34,749 bases of DNA, from positions 1-34,749 of the forward strand of contig CAIYSZ010000018.1 of the NCBI GenBank assembly GCA_903928965.1, given 5' to 3'. The position numbers and the translations under genes are program-made. The DNA is from an uncultured Pseudomonadota bacterium. Its GTDB lineage: Bacteria; Pseudomonadota; Gammaproteobacteria; Methylococcales; Methylomonadaceae. A model generated the notes under the pieces. The model was not told where the DNA came from. It worked only from the letters and a program-made list of their open reading frames with translations, and did not search any database. The stretch's first letter is position 1. Each line of letters begins with the position of its first letter. Shown one piece after another: positions 14,338 through 22,742 of the stretch.

Positions 14338-15327
14338 TTAACGTAATCCGCTAAAGTTCAGCGTCGCCCCCAGGGCGTGGCCGAAACTGGCTCCCAATTT
14401 GCCGGTCAGGCGTTCCAGCAGGTGTTCTTGCGGCGTGTAATCGACTAGGGTTTCCGCGCCGAGGATGTCGCGCGCCACCGATTCGACGCTGCCGAAATCA
14501 TCGGCTAATCCGATTTTGATGCTTTGTTCGCCGGTCCAGATCAAGCCGGAGTAAACTTGGCCGGCGTCGCTGTCCTGAATGCGGCCGCCGCGGCCCGCGC
14601 GCACGGCGTCGATAAATTGCCGGTGCACTTGGTCCAGCAGGGTTTGCATGTGTTTTTGCTCGTCGATTTTGAGCGGAGAGAACGGGTCTAGCAAGGCTTT
14701 GTGTTCGCCGGCGGTCAGCAGCCGGCGCTCAATGCCGAGTTTGTCTAGCGTATTGTTGAAGCCGAAGCCGTTCATGATGACGCCGATGGAGCCGATTAGA
14801 CTGGCCGGGCTGACGTAGATTTTATCGCTGGCGGCGGCGATGTAATAACCGCCGGAGGCGCACAGGTCGCCGACTACGCTGTAAATCGGAATATTCGGGT
14901 GCAGTTGTTTTTGGCGGCGAATTTCATCGTAAACGGTGGCCGATTGCACCGGGCTGCCGCCGGGAGAATTCAGATTCAGGATCACGCCGACGGTGTTTTT
15001 GTCCTTTAGCGCGTTTTGCAGCCCTTCGATGATGTGTTTGGCGCTGACGCCGCCCTCGTGTTCGCCGATGGCGCCTTCAATGTCGATCACGGCGGTGTGT
15101 TCTTTTTCGGTCGCGCCTATGCCTTGTTTTAGATCCGGGTACAGAGAGGCGGACAGAATGGCGGTTAGATAGGCGAATCCCAGCAGCTTGAAAAATATGC
15201 CCCAACGGCGCGCGGTTTTTTGCTCCTTTAGGCTGGCCATGGCGAGTTTTTCTATCAGTTCACGCTCCCAGGGGGCGGCGCTCGTTTCGGCGTGATGGTC
15301 GGGATTGGGTGCTTGGTTTGGTTCCAC
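14338..15327 (-). CDS. sppA: S49-family signal peptide peptidase SppA (short form)
   Basis: Membrane-anchored Ser/Lys protease that degrades cleaved signal peptides and membrane fragments, active site on the outer face. A signal-anchor helix lies at residues about 46-64 (IFFKLLGFAYLTAILSASLY). The S49 core includes VILNLNSPGGSP, GDLCASGGYYIAAASDKIYVSP with the nucleophile Ser, and LTAGEHKALLDPFSPL with the general-base Lys. At 329 residues it is the single-domain form rather than the 600-residue E. coli form. The start is GTG at 15327, with GAGG six bases upstream. It lies 9 bp after the HAD phosphatase gene and completes the rluC-HAD-sppA order seen in pseudomonads. Confidence 0.94.
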   Translation of the reverse strand: MEPNQAPNPDHHAETSAAPWERELIEKLAMASLKEQKTARRWGIFFKLLGFAYLTAILSASLYPDLKQGIGATEKEHTAVIDIEGAIGEHEGGVSAKHIIEGLQNALKDKNTVGVILNLNSPGGSPVQSATVYDEIRRQKQLHPNIPIYSVVGDLCASGGYYIAAASDKIYVSPASLIGSIGVIMNGFGFNNTLDKLGIERRLLTAGEHKALLDPFSPLKIDEQKHMQTLLDQVHRQFIDAVRAGRGGRIQDSDAGQVYSGLIWTGEQSIKIGLADDFGSVESVARDILGAETLVDYTPQEHLLERLTGKLGASFGHALGATLNFSGLR

Positions 15328-15336
15328 GTTAGCCTC

Positions 15337-15984
15337 TTAGATGAATTCGAGTAAATCGGTAGGATAGTTCAGGCACGCCAGCGGTTGGTGTCGCCGCAAC
15401 ACTTCGGCGCTGTGCGCGCCGCAGGTGACGCCGATGGCGGCGATGCCGGCGTTTTTTGCCATTTGCATGTCGTGCGCGGAGTCGCCGACCATCAAGGTGC
15501 GCTGCTTTTCCACGCCTAGTTCGGCCATCAGCTCCAACAACATCAAGGGATTGGGCTTGGAGGCGGTTTGGTCGGCGCTACGGGTGGCGCAGAATAGGTC
15601 CTGCACCCCGCTGGCGCGCATTACCAGCCGCAGGCCGGCGGCCTTTTTGCCGGTGGCGACCGCGAGGCGTTTGTTTTGCGCGCGCAAGGTCAGCAGCATG
15701 TCCGTGACGCCGGGAAATAAATCGTCGGGTCCGGCGGTTTTGCCGTGAAATTCTTTTGCGTATTCTTCAGTGATGAAGGCGCGGGTTTCCGCGTTAACAG
15801 CCGGAAATAGCGTGGCGATGGCGTTTTCTATGCTCAGGCCGATGATGTCCTTGGCGGCTTGCTCGCTGGGGATGGGCTGGCCGGCGGCGGCGGCGGCTTG
15901 TTGGATGCAGTGCGTGATCCAATCCACCGAGTCCATCAGGGTGCCGTCCCAGTCGAAGACGATTAAATCAAACCGTTGTTTCAT
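15337..15984 (-). CDS. HAD-superfamily phosphatase, Gph/phosphoglycolate phosphatase-like
   Basis: 215-residue cytoplasmic hydrolase of HAD subfamily IA. Motif I DWDGTLMDS at residues 11-19 supplies the nucleophile Asp and acid/base Asp, motif II is in LAVATGKK, motif III Lys lies in ASKPNPLM and motif IV is VGDSAHDMQMA. The helical cap between motif I and II is typical of phosphoglycolate phosphatase relatives. The precise substrate cannot be read from sequence; in the equivalent Pseudomonas locus this gene is annotated only as a HAD hydrolase. It sits between rluC (63 bp upstream) and sppA (9 bp downstream) on the same strand, so an operon is likely. No strong ribosome site precedes the ATG. 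Confidence 0.9.
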   Translation of the reverse strand: MKQRFDLIVFDWDGTLMDSVDWITHCIQQAAAAAGQPIPSEQAAKDIIGLSIENAIATLFPAVNAETRAFITEEYAKEFHGKTAGPDDLFPGVTDMLLTLRAQNKRLAVATGKKAAGLRLVMRASGVQDLFCATRSADQTASKPNPLMLLELMAELGVEKQRTLMVGDSAHDMQMAKNAGIAAIGVTCGAHSAEVLRRHQPLACLNYPTDLLEFI

Positions 15985-16035
15985 GGTCGAATGCTTATAG
16001 GGTCAGTTGTTTTAAGAACAAGTTTTTAAGATTAC

Positions 16036-16065
16036 GCCGGTTCATGATCAAGCCGGTTCATGATC
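16036..16065. repeat. 16-bp tandem duplication spanning the rluC stop codon
   Basis: GCCGGTTCATGATC occurs at 16036-16049 and again at 16052-16065, a 16-bp period. The right-hand unit encodes the last residues of RluC (DHEPA) and the left-hand unit begins just inside the stop codon. It looks like replication slippage and does not disrupt the gene. Confidence 0.7.
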
Positions 16066-17004
16066 TAGCAGTCGTTGCAGCTCATCGGGCAACGGGGCGT
16101 TGAAGTCCATGGCCGCGCCGGTTAGCGGATGGCGGAAACGCAAGCGCGCCGCGTGCAGAAACAGGCGTTTGTAGCCGCGTTGCCTGAACAATTTGTTGGC
16201 TTCGGCCTGTCCGTAACGTTCGTCGCCGACGATAGGCGCGCCCAGCCAGGCGGCGTGCACCCGAATTTGATGGGTGCGTCCGGTTTTGGGTTCGGCCTGC
16301 GCCAAAACGCAGTCGCGGAATGCGCGCAGGCGGGTGAATAAGGTTTCCGCCGTTTTGCCGGCAGGGTTGACCACCACCATGCGTTCGCCGCTTTGCAAAA
16401 TGTTTTTTAGCAACGGGACATTGACGATTTGGGTTTTTTGTTTCAGTTGTCCGCTCAGCAAGGCTAGATAGGTTTTTTGGATTTGGTCTTCTCGAAACTG
16501 TTCGTGCAAGGTTTTCAGTACGCCGCGCTTTTTGGCGATAACCAGGCAGCCGGAGGTTTCCTTGTCCAAGCGGTGCGCCAATTCCAGGCTTTTTTCCAGC
16601 GGCCGCAATTGGCGCAGGGCTTCTATGACGCCGGCGTCGACGCCGCTGCCGCCGTGCACCGGATAGCCGGAGGGTTTGTTCAGCACGATGAAGCCTTCGT
16701 CTTCATATAGAATATGGTGTTCCAAGCTATGTTTCAAGCTCGGCGGGATGATGGCCGGGGCGGCCGGTTCGGCGGTTCTGACCGGCGGTATGCGCACCAC
16801 GTCGCCGTTGCGCAGTTTGTAGCCGGCGTCTACCCGGCCTTTGTTGACGCGTACTTCGCCTTTTCTGATAATGCGGTAAATGCGGGTTTTCGGTACGCCT
16901 TTAAGGTAGGCGATGAGGAAGTTGTCCAGTCTTTGTTCGTGGTTGGCTTCTTCAATTTCCAGCCATTGCACGGCGGGTTTGTCGGGGCGGGATTGGATAT
17001 TCAT
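16048..17004 (-). CDS. rluC: 23S rRNA pseudouridine synthase RluC
   Basis: Converts uridines 955, 2504 and 2580 of 23S rRNA (E. coli numbering) to pseudouridine. The 318 residues carry an N-terminal S4 RNA-binding domain (QRLDNFLIAYLKG...RKGEVRVNKGRV, residues about 24-80), then the RluA-family catalytic motif HRLDKETSG at about 143-151 with the essential Asp, and KTYLALLSG and GRTHQIRVHAAWLGAPIVGDERYG further on. The length equals E. coli RluC. It is divergent from rne across a gap of about 520 bp, the arrangement conserved in gammaproteobacteria, and leads the rluC-HAD-sppA run. Confidence 0.94.
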   Translation of the reverse strand: MNIQSRPDKPAVQWLEIEEANHEQRLDNFLIAYLKGVPKTRIYRIIRKGEVRVNKGRVDAGYKLRNGDVVRIPPVRTAEPAAPAIIPPSLKHSLEHHILYEDEGFIVLNKPSGYPVHGGSGVDAGVIEALRQLRPLEKSLELAHRLDKETSGCLVIAKKRGVLKTLHEQFREDQIQKTYLALLSGQLKQKTQIVNVPLLKNILQSGERMVVVNPAGKTAETLFTRLRAFRDCVLAQAEPKTGRTHQIRVHAAWLGAPIVGDERYGQAEANKLFRQRGYKRLFLHAARLRFRHPLTGAAMDFNAPLPDELQRLLDHEPA

Positions 17005-17523
17005 GGATTAAATGATAACAATATATTGACGGCCGAGGTGTAAAATTGCCGCCATTGGCTAAGCTTGTTATATTACAATACCCGAAGCCGGTTGGTGTAT
17101 TAAAGTTAAGGCGCGCTCTACGCGCGGCGTATGCTTTTTACGGCGAGTGAGCCATTGGGTTTGGCTCCGGGCGCGGCGTCTCGCCGCGTTAAAGCCGCCT
17201 AGGGCGTGAATCCGGCGGCGTATAGGGTTTTTATCCCTGTTTTTATGATTTTTTTTAGGGTTTTTTTGCTCAACCCATGATGAGCGAATGGCAGTCTAAG
17301 TTTTTTAGAGTACGGTCAATCGATTTTTTCCCGCGACTAAACGCCGTCGGCTGGCGCTATGCCGGCCGTTTTTGCAACAACCTTAGGTATGTGTTGTGCT
17401 ATGTGTTGTTCAGTTATCCCGTAAGGCGTTGTAACTTTATTGGGGCGGGCGATTGTTACGCTGTTACAAGCGAGCGCCGGTGAAACTCTTGCAGGCTGCA
17501 TCTTGCAAACAATAAGGATAAAT
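17005..17523 (+). promoter_or_regulatory. Long structured rne leader
   Basis: The roughly 520 bp between divergent rluC and rne carry no gene. From the candidate promoter at 17046-17074 the rne leader would be about 440 nt. It contains GC hairpins (17111-17125; 17172-17188 with 7-bp arms CGCGGCG/CGCCGCG) followed by a very U-rich stretch, 17222-17270, with AGGG/CCCT arms. In E. coli, RNase E binds structure and single-stranded U in its own leader and shortens its mRNA's life; the same logic is inferred here. Confidence 0.6.
17046..17074 (+). promoter_or_regulatory. Candidate sigma-70 promoter for rne
   Basis: TTGCCG at 17046-17051 and TATATT at 17069-17074 are separated by 17 bp, and TG one base before the -10 box makes it an extended -10. 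It lies about 40 bp upstream of the rluC start on the other strand. I found no better match in the intergenic region. Confidence 0.5.
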
Positions 17524-19893
17524 ATGAAAAGAATGCTTATCAACGCCACGCAGCCCGAAGAGTTGCGTGTGGCTTTGGTAGATGGCCAGAAATTGTACGA
17601 CTTCGATATCGAAGTACCATCAAAAGAACAAAAGAAATCAAATATTTATAAAGGCATCGTCACTAGGGTGGAGCCTAGTTTGGAAGCGGTGTTCGTCAAT
17701 TACGGCGCGGAAAAGCACGGCTTTCTGCCGTTTAAGGAAATTGCTCCGGAGTATCGCGAGGGCGAGGATGGCAGGCCGTCCAAATCCAATATTCGCGAGG
17801 GTCAGGAGATTGTGGTGCAAATCGAGAAAGAGGAGCGCGGCAATAAAGGCGCTGCCTTGACCACCTATATCAGTTTGGCCGGCACTTATTTGGTCTTAAT
17901 GCCGAATAATCCGAAGGCTGGCGGTATTTCGCGCCGTATCGAGGGCGAAAACCGTAGCGAGTTGCGCGAGGCGATGGCGGCCTTGGAGATACCGGACAAA
18001 ATGGGCTTGATTATCCGTACCGCGGGTTCGGATAAAAATGTGGAAGAGTTGCAATGGGATTTGAATTATCTGTTGCAGTTGTGGGACGCCATTGAGCGCT
18101 TCAGCCACGAGCAAACCGCCCCATTTTTGATTTTTCAGGAAAGCAACGTGATTATTCGCGCCTTGCGCGACCATTTGCGCGGCGATATCGACGAGATTTT
18201 GATTGACCAAGAAGGCGCTTTCAAGCTGGTGCAAAACTTCTTGAAGCAGGTGATGCCGCACAATTTGTCGAAGGCCAAGTTGTATCAGGACCAGGTGCCT
18301 TTGTTTAGCCGTTACCAGATCGAAACTCAAATTGAAATGGCGTACAAGCGCGAGGTCAGTTTGCCTTCCGGCGGCTCCATTGTCATTGATCACACCGAGG
18401 CCTTGACCTCCATTGACATCAACTCCGCGCGCGCCACCAAGGGCGGTGATATCGAAGAAACCGCCCTGAACACGAATCTGGAGGCGGCCGATGAAATCGC
18501 GCGCCAACTGAGATTGCGCGATTTGGGCGGCCTGTTCGTCATCGATTTTATCGATATGATGATCAATAAAAATCAGCGCGAGGTGGAGAACCGTTTGCGC
18601 GACGCTTTGAAGATTGATCGGGCGCGGATTCAGACCGGCCGCATTTCCCGTTTCGGCTTGATGGAGATGTCGCGGCAGCGCTTGCGCCCGTCGCTGGGCG
18701 ATTCCACGCAGTTGACTTGTCCGCGTTGCAAGGGACAGGGGGCGATACGGAACGTGGAGTCGGTGACCTTGGCGGTGTTGCGCTTGATCGAGGAAGAGGC
18801 GATGAAAAAAGGCACTGAGCGAGTGATCGCGCATTTGCCTATTGATTGCGCTACTTTTTTACTGAACGAGAAGCGGAGCGCGATTCAGGATTTGGAGAAA
18901 CGCTTGACCGTCAGCATTGTGGTGTTGCCTAGCAAGCATTTGGAAACTCCGGCTTACGATATCGAGCGGATTAAGTCCTTGGAAGGCTTGGACGAGCGCG
19001 CCAGCCATCAGCAAATCAAGGAAGAAGAGGCCGCGGTGCCTGAATTTGCGCGGCAAGTAGGCGCGCGGCAGGAAAAAGCGGCGGTGAAGGAATTTTTGCC
19101 GGACGCGCCGGCTCCGGTGCAGAATAATCGTACCTCGGTCGGTTTGATTCAGCGTTTTTGGCAGCGACTCATCGGCAAGTCCGCGCCTATCATGCAGGTG
19201 GAGGAAAAGCTGGAACCGGCGGAGAAGGGCGAAAAAACCGAAAAGGGCGAAAAGCTTGAAGGCAAAAACCGCCACGGCAAGCACGGGCGCAAGGATAGAG
19301 ATAAACAAGGACAGCAACAAGGACGGCATCAACGCCGGCAGCGGGATAAACGCGCTTCAGGTGAGCCGGGCCAAGGCCCGCGCGGGCAGCCTGATCAAGG
19401 CGCGCGCACGAATCCAGATCAAAGCCCTCGCGTGCATGCCGAACAAGGCGCTCGGTCGAATTCCGAGCCAGGCGCTCGTACCTACCCTGATCAAAACTCT
19501 CGCGGGCAGTCTGATCAAAGCGCTCGCGTGCAACGTCCGGAGCAGGAAGACTTGTTCTCGGCTCCGGATGGGGCGGCGAACGGAAGCGAGGCGTCTGTCA
19601 TCGCCAATGGCGGCGGGCAAAACGGTTCAGAGCAGTCCGAGCGCTTGCCGCGCCGCGGCCGCAACCGGCGGCGGGCGAATCGTCACGGCGGCGCGCGGCG
19701 TTCTGATCAACCGGCGCAATACGACCAACCGGAACCCGCCATGCCGGCCTATGGCGACGGTTATTACCAGGGCATGGATACGGCGCCGGCGCCGCGTAAT
19801 TACGCGCAAGAGTTCGCCGAGCGGAAACAACGCCCCGAGTCGGGGGAAGGGCCGGGCCGCGACAATTCGTCCGGGGGCGGCGAGGAGCATTAA
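17524..19893 (+). CDS. rne: Ribonuclease E
   Basis: Endoribonuclease that starts mRNA decay, processes rRNA and tRNA precursors and scaffolds the degradosome at the inner membrane. From the ATG at 17524 (AAGGA eight bases upstream) it is 789 residues; an upstream in-frame start adds only leader sequence. The first 500 residues hold the S1 domain, 5'-sensor, and DNase-I-like catalytic site with Asp in [10 protein letters not shown] and IDFIDM, and the Zn-link CPRCKGQG. The remaining part, about 280 residues, is disordered and charged: [36 protein letters not shown], then seven octapeptide repeats at residues 613-668, then an arginine-rich [17 protein letters not shown]. This scaffold is shorter than in E. 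coli (1061 residues). Confidence 0.97.
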   Translation: MKRMLINATQPEELRVALVDGQKLYDFDIEVPSKEQKKSNIYKGIVTRVEPSLEAVFVNYGAEKHGFLPFKEIAPEYREGEDGRPSKSNIREGQEIVVQIEKEERGNKGAALTTYISLAGTYLVLMPNNPKAGGISRRIEGENRSELREAMAALEIPDKMGLIIRTAGSDKNVEELQWDLNYLLQLWDAIERFSHEQTAPFLIFQESNVIIRALRDHLRGDIDEILIDQEGAFKLVQNFLKQVMPHNLSKAKLYQDQVPLFSRYQIETQIEMAYKREVSLPSGGSIVIDHTEALTSIDINSARATKGGDIEETALNTNLEAADEIARQLRLRDLGGLFVIDFIDMMINKNQREVENRLRDALKIDRARIQTGRISRFGLMEMSRQRLRPSLGDSTQLTCPRCKGQGAIRNVESVTLAVLRLIEEEAMKKGTERVIAHLPIDCATFLLNEKRSAIQDLEKRLTVSIVVLPSKHLETPAYDIERIKSLEGLDERASHQQIKEEEAAVPEFARQVGARQEKAAVKEFLPDAPAPVQNNRTSVGLIQRFWQRLIGKSAPIMQVEEKLEPAEKGEKTEKGEKLEGKNRHGKHGRKDRDKQGQQQGRHQRRQRDKRASGEPGQGPRGQPDQGARTNPDQSPRVHAEQGARSNSEPGARTYPDQNSRGQSDQSARVQRPEQEDLFSAPDGAANGSEASVIANGGGQNGSEQSERLPRRGRNRRRANRHGGARRSDQPAQYDQPEPAMPAYGDGYYQGMDTAPAPRNYAQEFAERKQRPESGEGPGRDNSSGGGEEH
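19360..19527 (+). repeat. Seven tandem 24-bp units coding octapeptides in the RNase E scaffold region
   Basis: In the rne frame, 19360-19527 reads as seven units of eight residues ending in Arg: [56 protein letters not shown]. The consensus is xxPDQxAR. The out-of-frame long ORF over this stretch is a by-product of the repeat. Confidence 0.9.
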
Positions 19894-20018
19894 TTCCCGA
19901 TGGATAAGCAAGGGTCAATGCGGGTCAAGTCTCTCAGTTTGGCCGGTAAATGGGCTGGAAAGGCGGCGGAATGCTTTCACCGGTTGAGCCTCGGCCTCGG
20001 ATTCGCGGCGGCGGAGGC

Positions 20019-20048
20019 TTGACAGGCGTGGTTGCCCATTGTTATAAA
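20019..20048 (+). promoter_or_regulatory. Strong sigma-70 promoter for hupB
   Basis: A perfect TTGACA at 20019-20024 is followed after 17-18 bp by TTATAAA (20042-20048), giving a near-consensus -10. The predicted start is near 20054, leaving a leader of about 105 nt before the hupB ATG. This is the best promoter in the window, fitting a highly expressed nucleoid protein. Confidence 0.8.
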
Positions 20049-20158
20049 TAGCATGGGTTTTTTGAAGCGAAAATCGCGGATCGGCTCTGGGGCTGGTTTG
20101 CAGAACATGACAACCGCATGATTGCGTGCATATTAACAGAACTTCCCAAGGGGAAAAA

Positions 20159-20431
20159 ATGAATAAATCGGAACTTATTGATGCAATTGCCGCTGCGTCT
20201 CAATTAACCAAAGCTGACGCGGGTCGGGCCTTGGATGGTTTTCTGAAAACAGTGGAAGTTGCTTTAAAAAACGGCGAGTCTGTTGTTTTGGTTGGCTTTG
20301 GCACTTTTGAAGTGAAAGAAAGAGCCGAACGCAAAGGCCGCAATCCGCAAACCGGCGAAGAAATTACCATTAAGGCAGCCAGAATTCCTGCATTTAAAGC
20401 TGGCAAATCCTTAAAGGATGCTGTACAATAG
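20159..20431 (+). CDS. hupB: DNA-binding protein HU, beta-type
   Basis: Small nucleoid-associated protein that bends and compacts DNA without strict sequence preference. The 90-residue product is the standard length, from [25 protein letters not shown] to the IHF/HU signature [21 protein letters not shown] with the conserved proline in RNPQTGEEI that intercalates into DNA. The start at 20159 follows AAGGGG; an upstream in-frame ATG adds 11 residues without family support. A near-consensus promoter lies 110 bp upstream. Usually hupB follows lon; here it follows rne, so the clpPX-lon context has been separated. tRNA-Val, tRNA-Asp and ppiD come next, possibly as one transcript. Confidence 0.96.
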   Translation: MNKSELIDAIAAASQLTKADAGRALDGFLKTVEVALKNGESVVLVGFGTFEVKERAERKGRNPQTGEEITIKAARIPAFKAGKSLKDAVQ

Positions 20432-20445
20432 TCGCTTCTTTAGTC

Positions 20446-20521
20446 GGGTGCTTAGCTCAGCTGGGAGAGCGTCGCCCTTACAAGGCGAGGGTCGGGGGTT
20501 CGAACCCCTCAGCACCCACCA
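20446..20521 (+). tRNA. tRNA-Val (anticodon TAC)
   Basis: A complete 76-nt cloverleaf: acceptor GGGTGCT pairs with AGCACCC, the D-loop has AGCTCAGCTGGG, the anticodon arm TCGCC-CTTACAA-GGCGA presents TAC, and the T arm is GGGGGTTCGAACCCC. CCA is encoded at 20519-20521. It begins 14 bp after hupB and is followed 6 bp later by tRNA-Asp. Confidence 0.97.
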
Positions 20522-20527
20522 GACTTA

Positions 20528-20604
20528 GGAGCGGTAGTTCAGTTGGTCAGAATACCGGCCTGTCACGCCGGGGGTCGCGGGTTCGAGCCCCGTCCGCTCC
20601 GCCA
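20528..20604 (+). tRNA. tRNA-Asp (anticodon GTC)
   Basis: A 77-nt cloverleaf: acceptor GGAGCGG pairs with CCGCTCC, discriminator G, encoded CCA at 20602-20604. The anticodon loop CTGTCAC presents GTC. The discriminator G and GTC anticodon are aspartate identity elements. It is arranged in tandem with tRNA-Val between hupB and ppiD. Confidence 0.97.
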
Positions 20605-20611
20605 AAACAGA

Positions 20612-20644
20612 AACCTCGGGCCGTTGGTCTCGGGGTTTTTTTTT
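20612..20644 (+). terminator. Intrinsic terminator after the tRNA pair
   Basis: AACCTCGGG (20612-20620) pairs with CTCGGGGTT (20629-20637) in a 9-bp stem with two G-U pairs, and a run of T extends to 20644. It should end the hupB-tRNA transcript before ppiD. Confidence 0.85.
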
Positions 20645-20700
20645 GCTTGCGGTTTTTGGCCTTAGCATTTTCAAGTTAGGACTGTTGAAGGACAGGGTTT

Positions 20701-22569
20701 ATGTTAGAAGTAATCAGAGAAAAGGTGCATGGCGTTTTCGCTTCCGTCGTGCTGGTATTTATTTGCGTGTTGTTCGGGTTGTGGGGCATCCAAAACTATA
20801 TGGGCGGCGGCAAGGAAGCGCCGTTGGTCAGCGTCGGCGGCAGGGATTTTTTTCAAAATGATGTGAATAAGGCTTATCAGCAGTTCGCGCAAAATATGGC
20901 CGGCATGAAACTCGACGAGGAGTCGTTGCGGAAACAGGCGATGGGTAAGTTGGTGAAAGACGAAGTGTTGTTGCAGTATGTGCAAAAACAGGATTTGACC
21001 ATTACCGACGACACGGCGAAGGACTTTATCAAGACCTTGGAGTATTTTCAAAAAGACGGCAAGTTCGATAAAGGACAGTACCAAACCTTGCTAGGTTCTC
21101 AGGGTTTATCCTCGGATGAGTTTGTGCTGCGGATAAAGAAAGCCTTGTTGATGGATCAGTTTCAGCGCGCGGTGGTGGACAGCAGTTTCGCCACCGCTCC
21201 CGAAGTGGAGGCGTTTTTCAAGATTGAGAATGAAAAGCGCGACGTGGAATTCGTGATATTGCCGCTGACTCCCGCCGCGGATAAACCGAGCGAGGAGCAG
21301 GTTTCCGCTTATTATCAACAGCATGTGGACGCTTTTCAATCCGATGAACAAGTCGCGGTGGATTACGTGGAGTTGTCTTTGGATGCCTTGGCGGCGCGGG
21401 TGAATGCAAGCGAAGAGCAGTTAAAGGCTTTTTATGATGAGCAGCAGGCTTTGTTCAGCGTCAAGGAGCGGCGTAGAATCAGTCATATTCTGTTTGCCGT
21501 CGGCAAGGAGCCTAATGCCGATCAGTTGGCTTTGCAAAAGGCGCTGGCGGCGCGAGAGGCATTAAAAACCAAGGACTTCGCCAAGTTGGCGGCGGAAGCG
21601 TCCGACGATAAGCTGACGGCGCGGAATGGCGGCGATTTAGGTTTATTCGAGTCCGGGGTTATGGAAAAAGGGTTCGAGGAGGCGGCGTCCAAGCTTAAGT
21701 TGGGCGAGGTGTCCGAGCCGGTTAGATCGGCTTATGGCTATCATCTCATCAAAATTACCGAGCTGACGCCGGGCGAGGTGAAGCCGTTTGAAGCGGCGCA
21801 TGCCGAGGTGGTCAAGGCTTACCAGAAAGCGCAGGCGGAGAATGCGTTCAGCGCTCTAGCCGAGAAATTGAGCGAGGTGAGTTACGAGCATCCCGACACG
21901 CTGGAGCCGGCGGCCAAGGTTTTGGGCGGCGAGGTGATGCACAGCGGTTGGTTTACCCATGCCAAGGGCGATGGCGTGGCCGCCGAGGAGCGGGTGCGCT
22001 CGGCCGCGTTTTCAGAAGACGTGTTGAACGGCAATAATAGCGAGGTGCTGGAAATCAACGCCGACCGGGCCGTGGTATTGCGCATGCGCGAGCATCACGC
22101 CGCCGCGCCTAAGCCCTTGGATGAAGTCAGGGGGCAGGTGATCGAGGCCATTCAGCGCGAGCAGTCTTTACAGCGCATCGCCGACGAAGCGAATGCGATC
22201 AAGCGGGAATTGCTCGGCGGAAAGCCGTTTACTCAAGTGGCGGGAGAGCGGCATTTGGCCTTGAAGAAAGTCGCGGGTGTGACGCGGCAGATTTCGGAGT
22301 TGCCTCCCGAGGCCAGCCAAGCGGTGTTTAAGGCGGCGAAACCGGGCGTTGGTCAGCCTAGCGTGATTATTATCAACGATCCGAATGCCGGCAAAGTGGT
22401 GGTCAATATCGTCAAGGCGGTCGACGGCGCAATGAGCGAGGCGGAAAAAGCCAAGCTGGCGTTTATCGAGCGCAATATGGGGGCCGCGTTCGGCAAGGCG
22501 CAGTTTGAAAGCTTGTTGAATTCATTGCAAGCAAAGGCGGATATTCGTGTTCACCAAGCCAAGCAATAG
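20701..22569 (+). CDS. ppiD: Periplasmic folding chaperone PpiD (SurA-N / parvulin)
   Basis: Inner-membrane-anchored periplasmic chaperone that assists proteins leaving the Sec translocon. The 622 residues match E. coli PpiD (623). A single membrane anchor lies at residues about 12-34 (VFASVVLVFICVLFGLWGI), the SurA-like N-terminal chaperone region at about 40-180 (FDKGQYQTLLGSQGLSSDEF is the classic stretch), a parvulin domain at about 250-365 (RRISHILFAV, GDLGLFESGVMEKGFEEAASKLKLGEVS, YGYHLIKITE), then a helical C-terminal part. E. coli PpiD's parvulin domain has little isomerase activity, and the same may hold here. It follows hupB and two tRNAs in the familiar order and ends in a strong terminator. 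Confidence 0.95.
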   Translation: MLEVIREKVHGVFASVVLVFICVLFGLWGIQNYMGGGKEAPLVSVGGRDFFQNDVNKAYQQFAQNMAGMKLDEESLRKQAMGKLVKDEVLLQYVQKQDLTITDDTAKDFIKTLEYFQKDGKFDKGQYQTLLGSQGLSSDEFVLRIKKALLMDQFQRAVVDSSFATAPEVEAFFKIENEKRDVEFVILPLTPAADKPSEEQVSAYYQQHVDAFQSDEQVAVDYVELSLDALAARVNASEEQLKAFYDEQQALFSVKERRRISHILFAVGKEPNADQLALQKALAAREALKTKDFAKLAAEASDDKLTARNGGDLGLFESGVMEKGFEEAASKLKLGEVSEPVRSAYGYHLIKITELTPGEVKPFEAAHAEVVKAYQKAQAENAFSALAEKLSEVSYEHPDTLEPAAKVLGGEVMHSGWFTHAKGDGVAAEERVRSAAFSEDVLNGNNSEVLEINADRAVVLRMREHHAAAPKPLDEVRGQVIEAIQREQSLQRIADEANAIKRELLGGKPFTQVAGERHLALKKVAGVTRQISELPPEASQAVFKAAKPGVGQPSVIIINDPNAGKVVVNIVKAVDGAMSEAEKAKLAFIERNMGAAFGKAQFESLLNSLQAKADIRVHQAKQ

Positions 22570-22600
22570 GCTTGGGCGCTAACAAATTTGACGCGTAATG

Positions 22601-22631
22601 AAGCTCTTAGCCGCTAGGCTAAGAGCTTTTT
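22601..22631 (+). terminator. Intrinsic terminator after ppiD
   Basis: AAGCTCTTAGCC (22601-22612) and GGCTAAGAGCTT (22617-22628) form a perfect 12-bp stem with a GCTA loop, followed by T5. Because the stem also begins with AA it is weakly bidirectional, and fabI converges on it from the right. Confidence 0.93.
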
Positions 22632-22742
22632 AACGCATTAATTCCATTGAGTTTAGGTCGCGTTTCGGCGCGACGAGCCGCAAATTCCGCTTCTACTTCC
22701 TCAGTACATAGTAGCGCATTTAGTAGCGCATTGAAATGAGGT

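Noticed and set aside
17222-17270. Intrinsic terminator ending a transcript before rne
   Set aside because: The stem is only 4-5 bp and lies in the likely rne leader, so it is treated as a leader element.
19360-19527. CRISPR array
   Set aside because: The 24-bp units are contiguous, diverged and in frame with rne; there are no spacers.
19256-19987. 243-residue plus frame over the rne C-terminal region
   Set aside because: It is a shifted reading of the repetitive, Arg-rich rne tail; the rne frame continues to its own stop at 19893.
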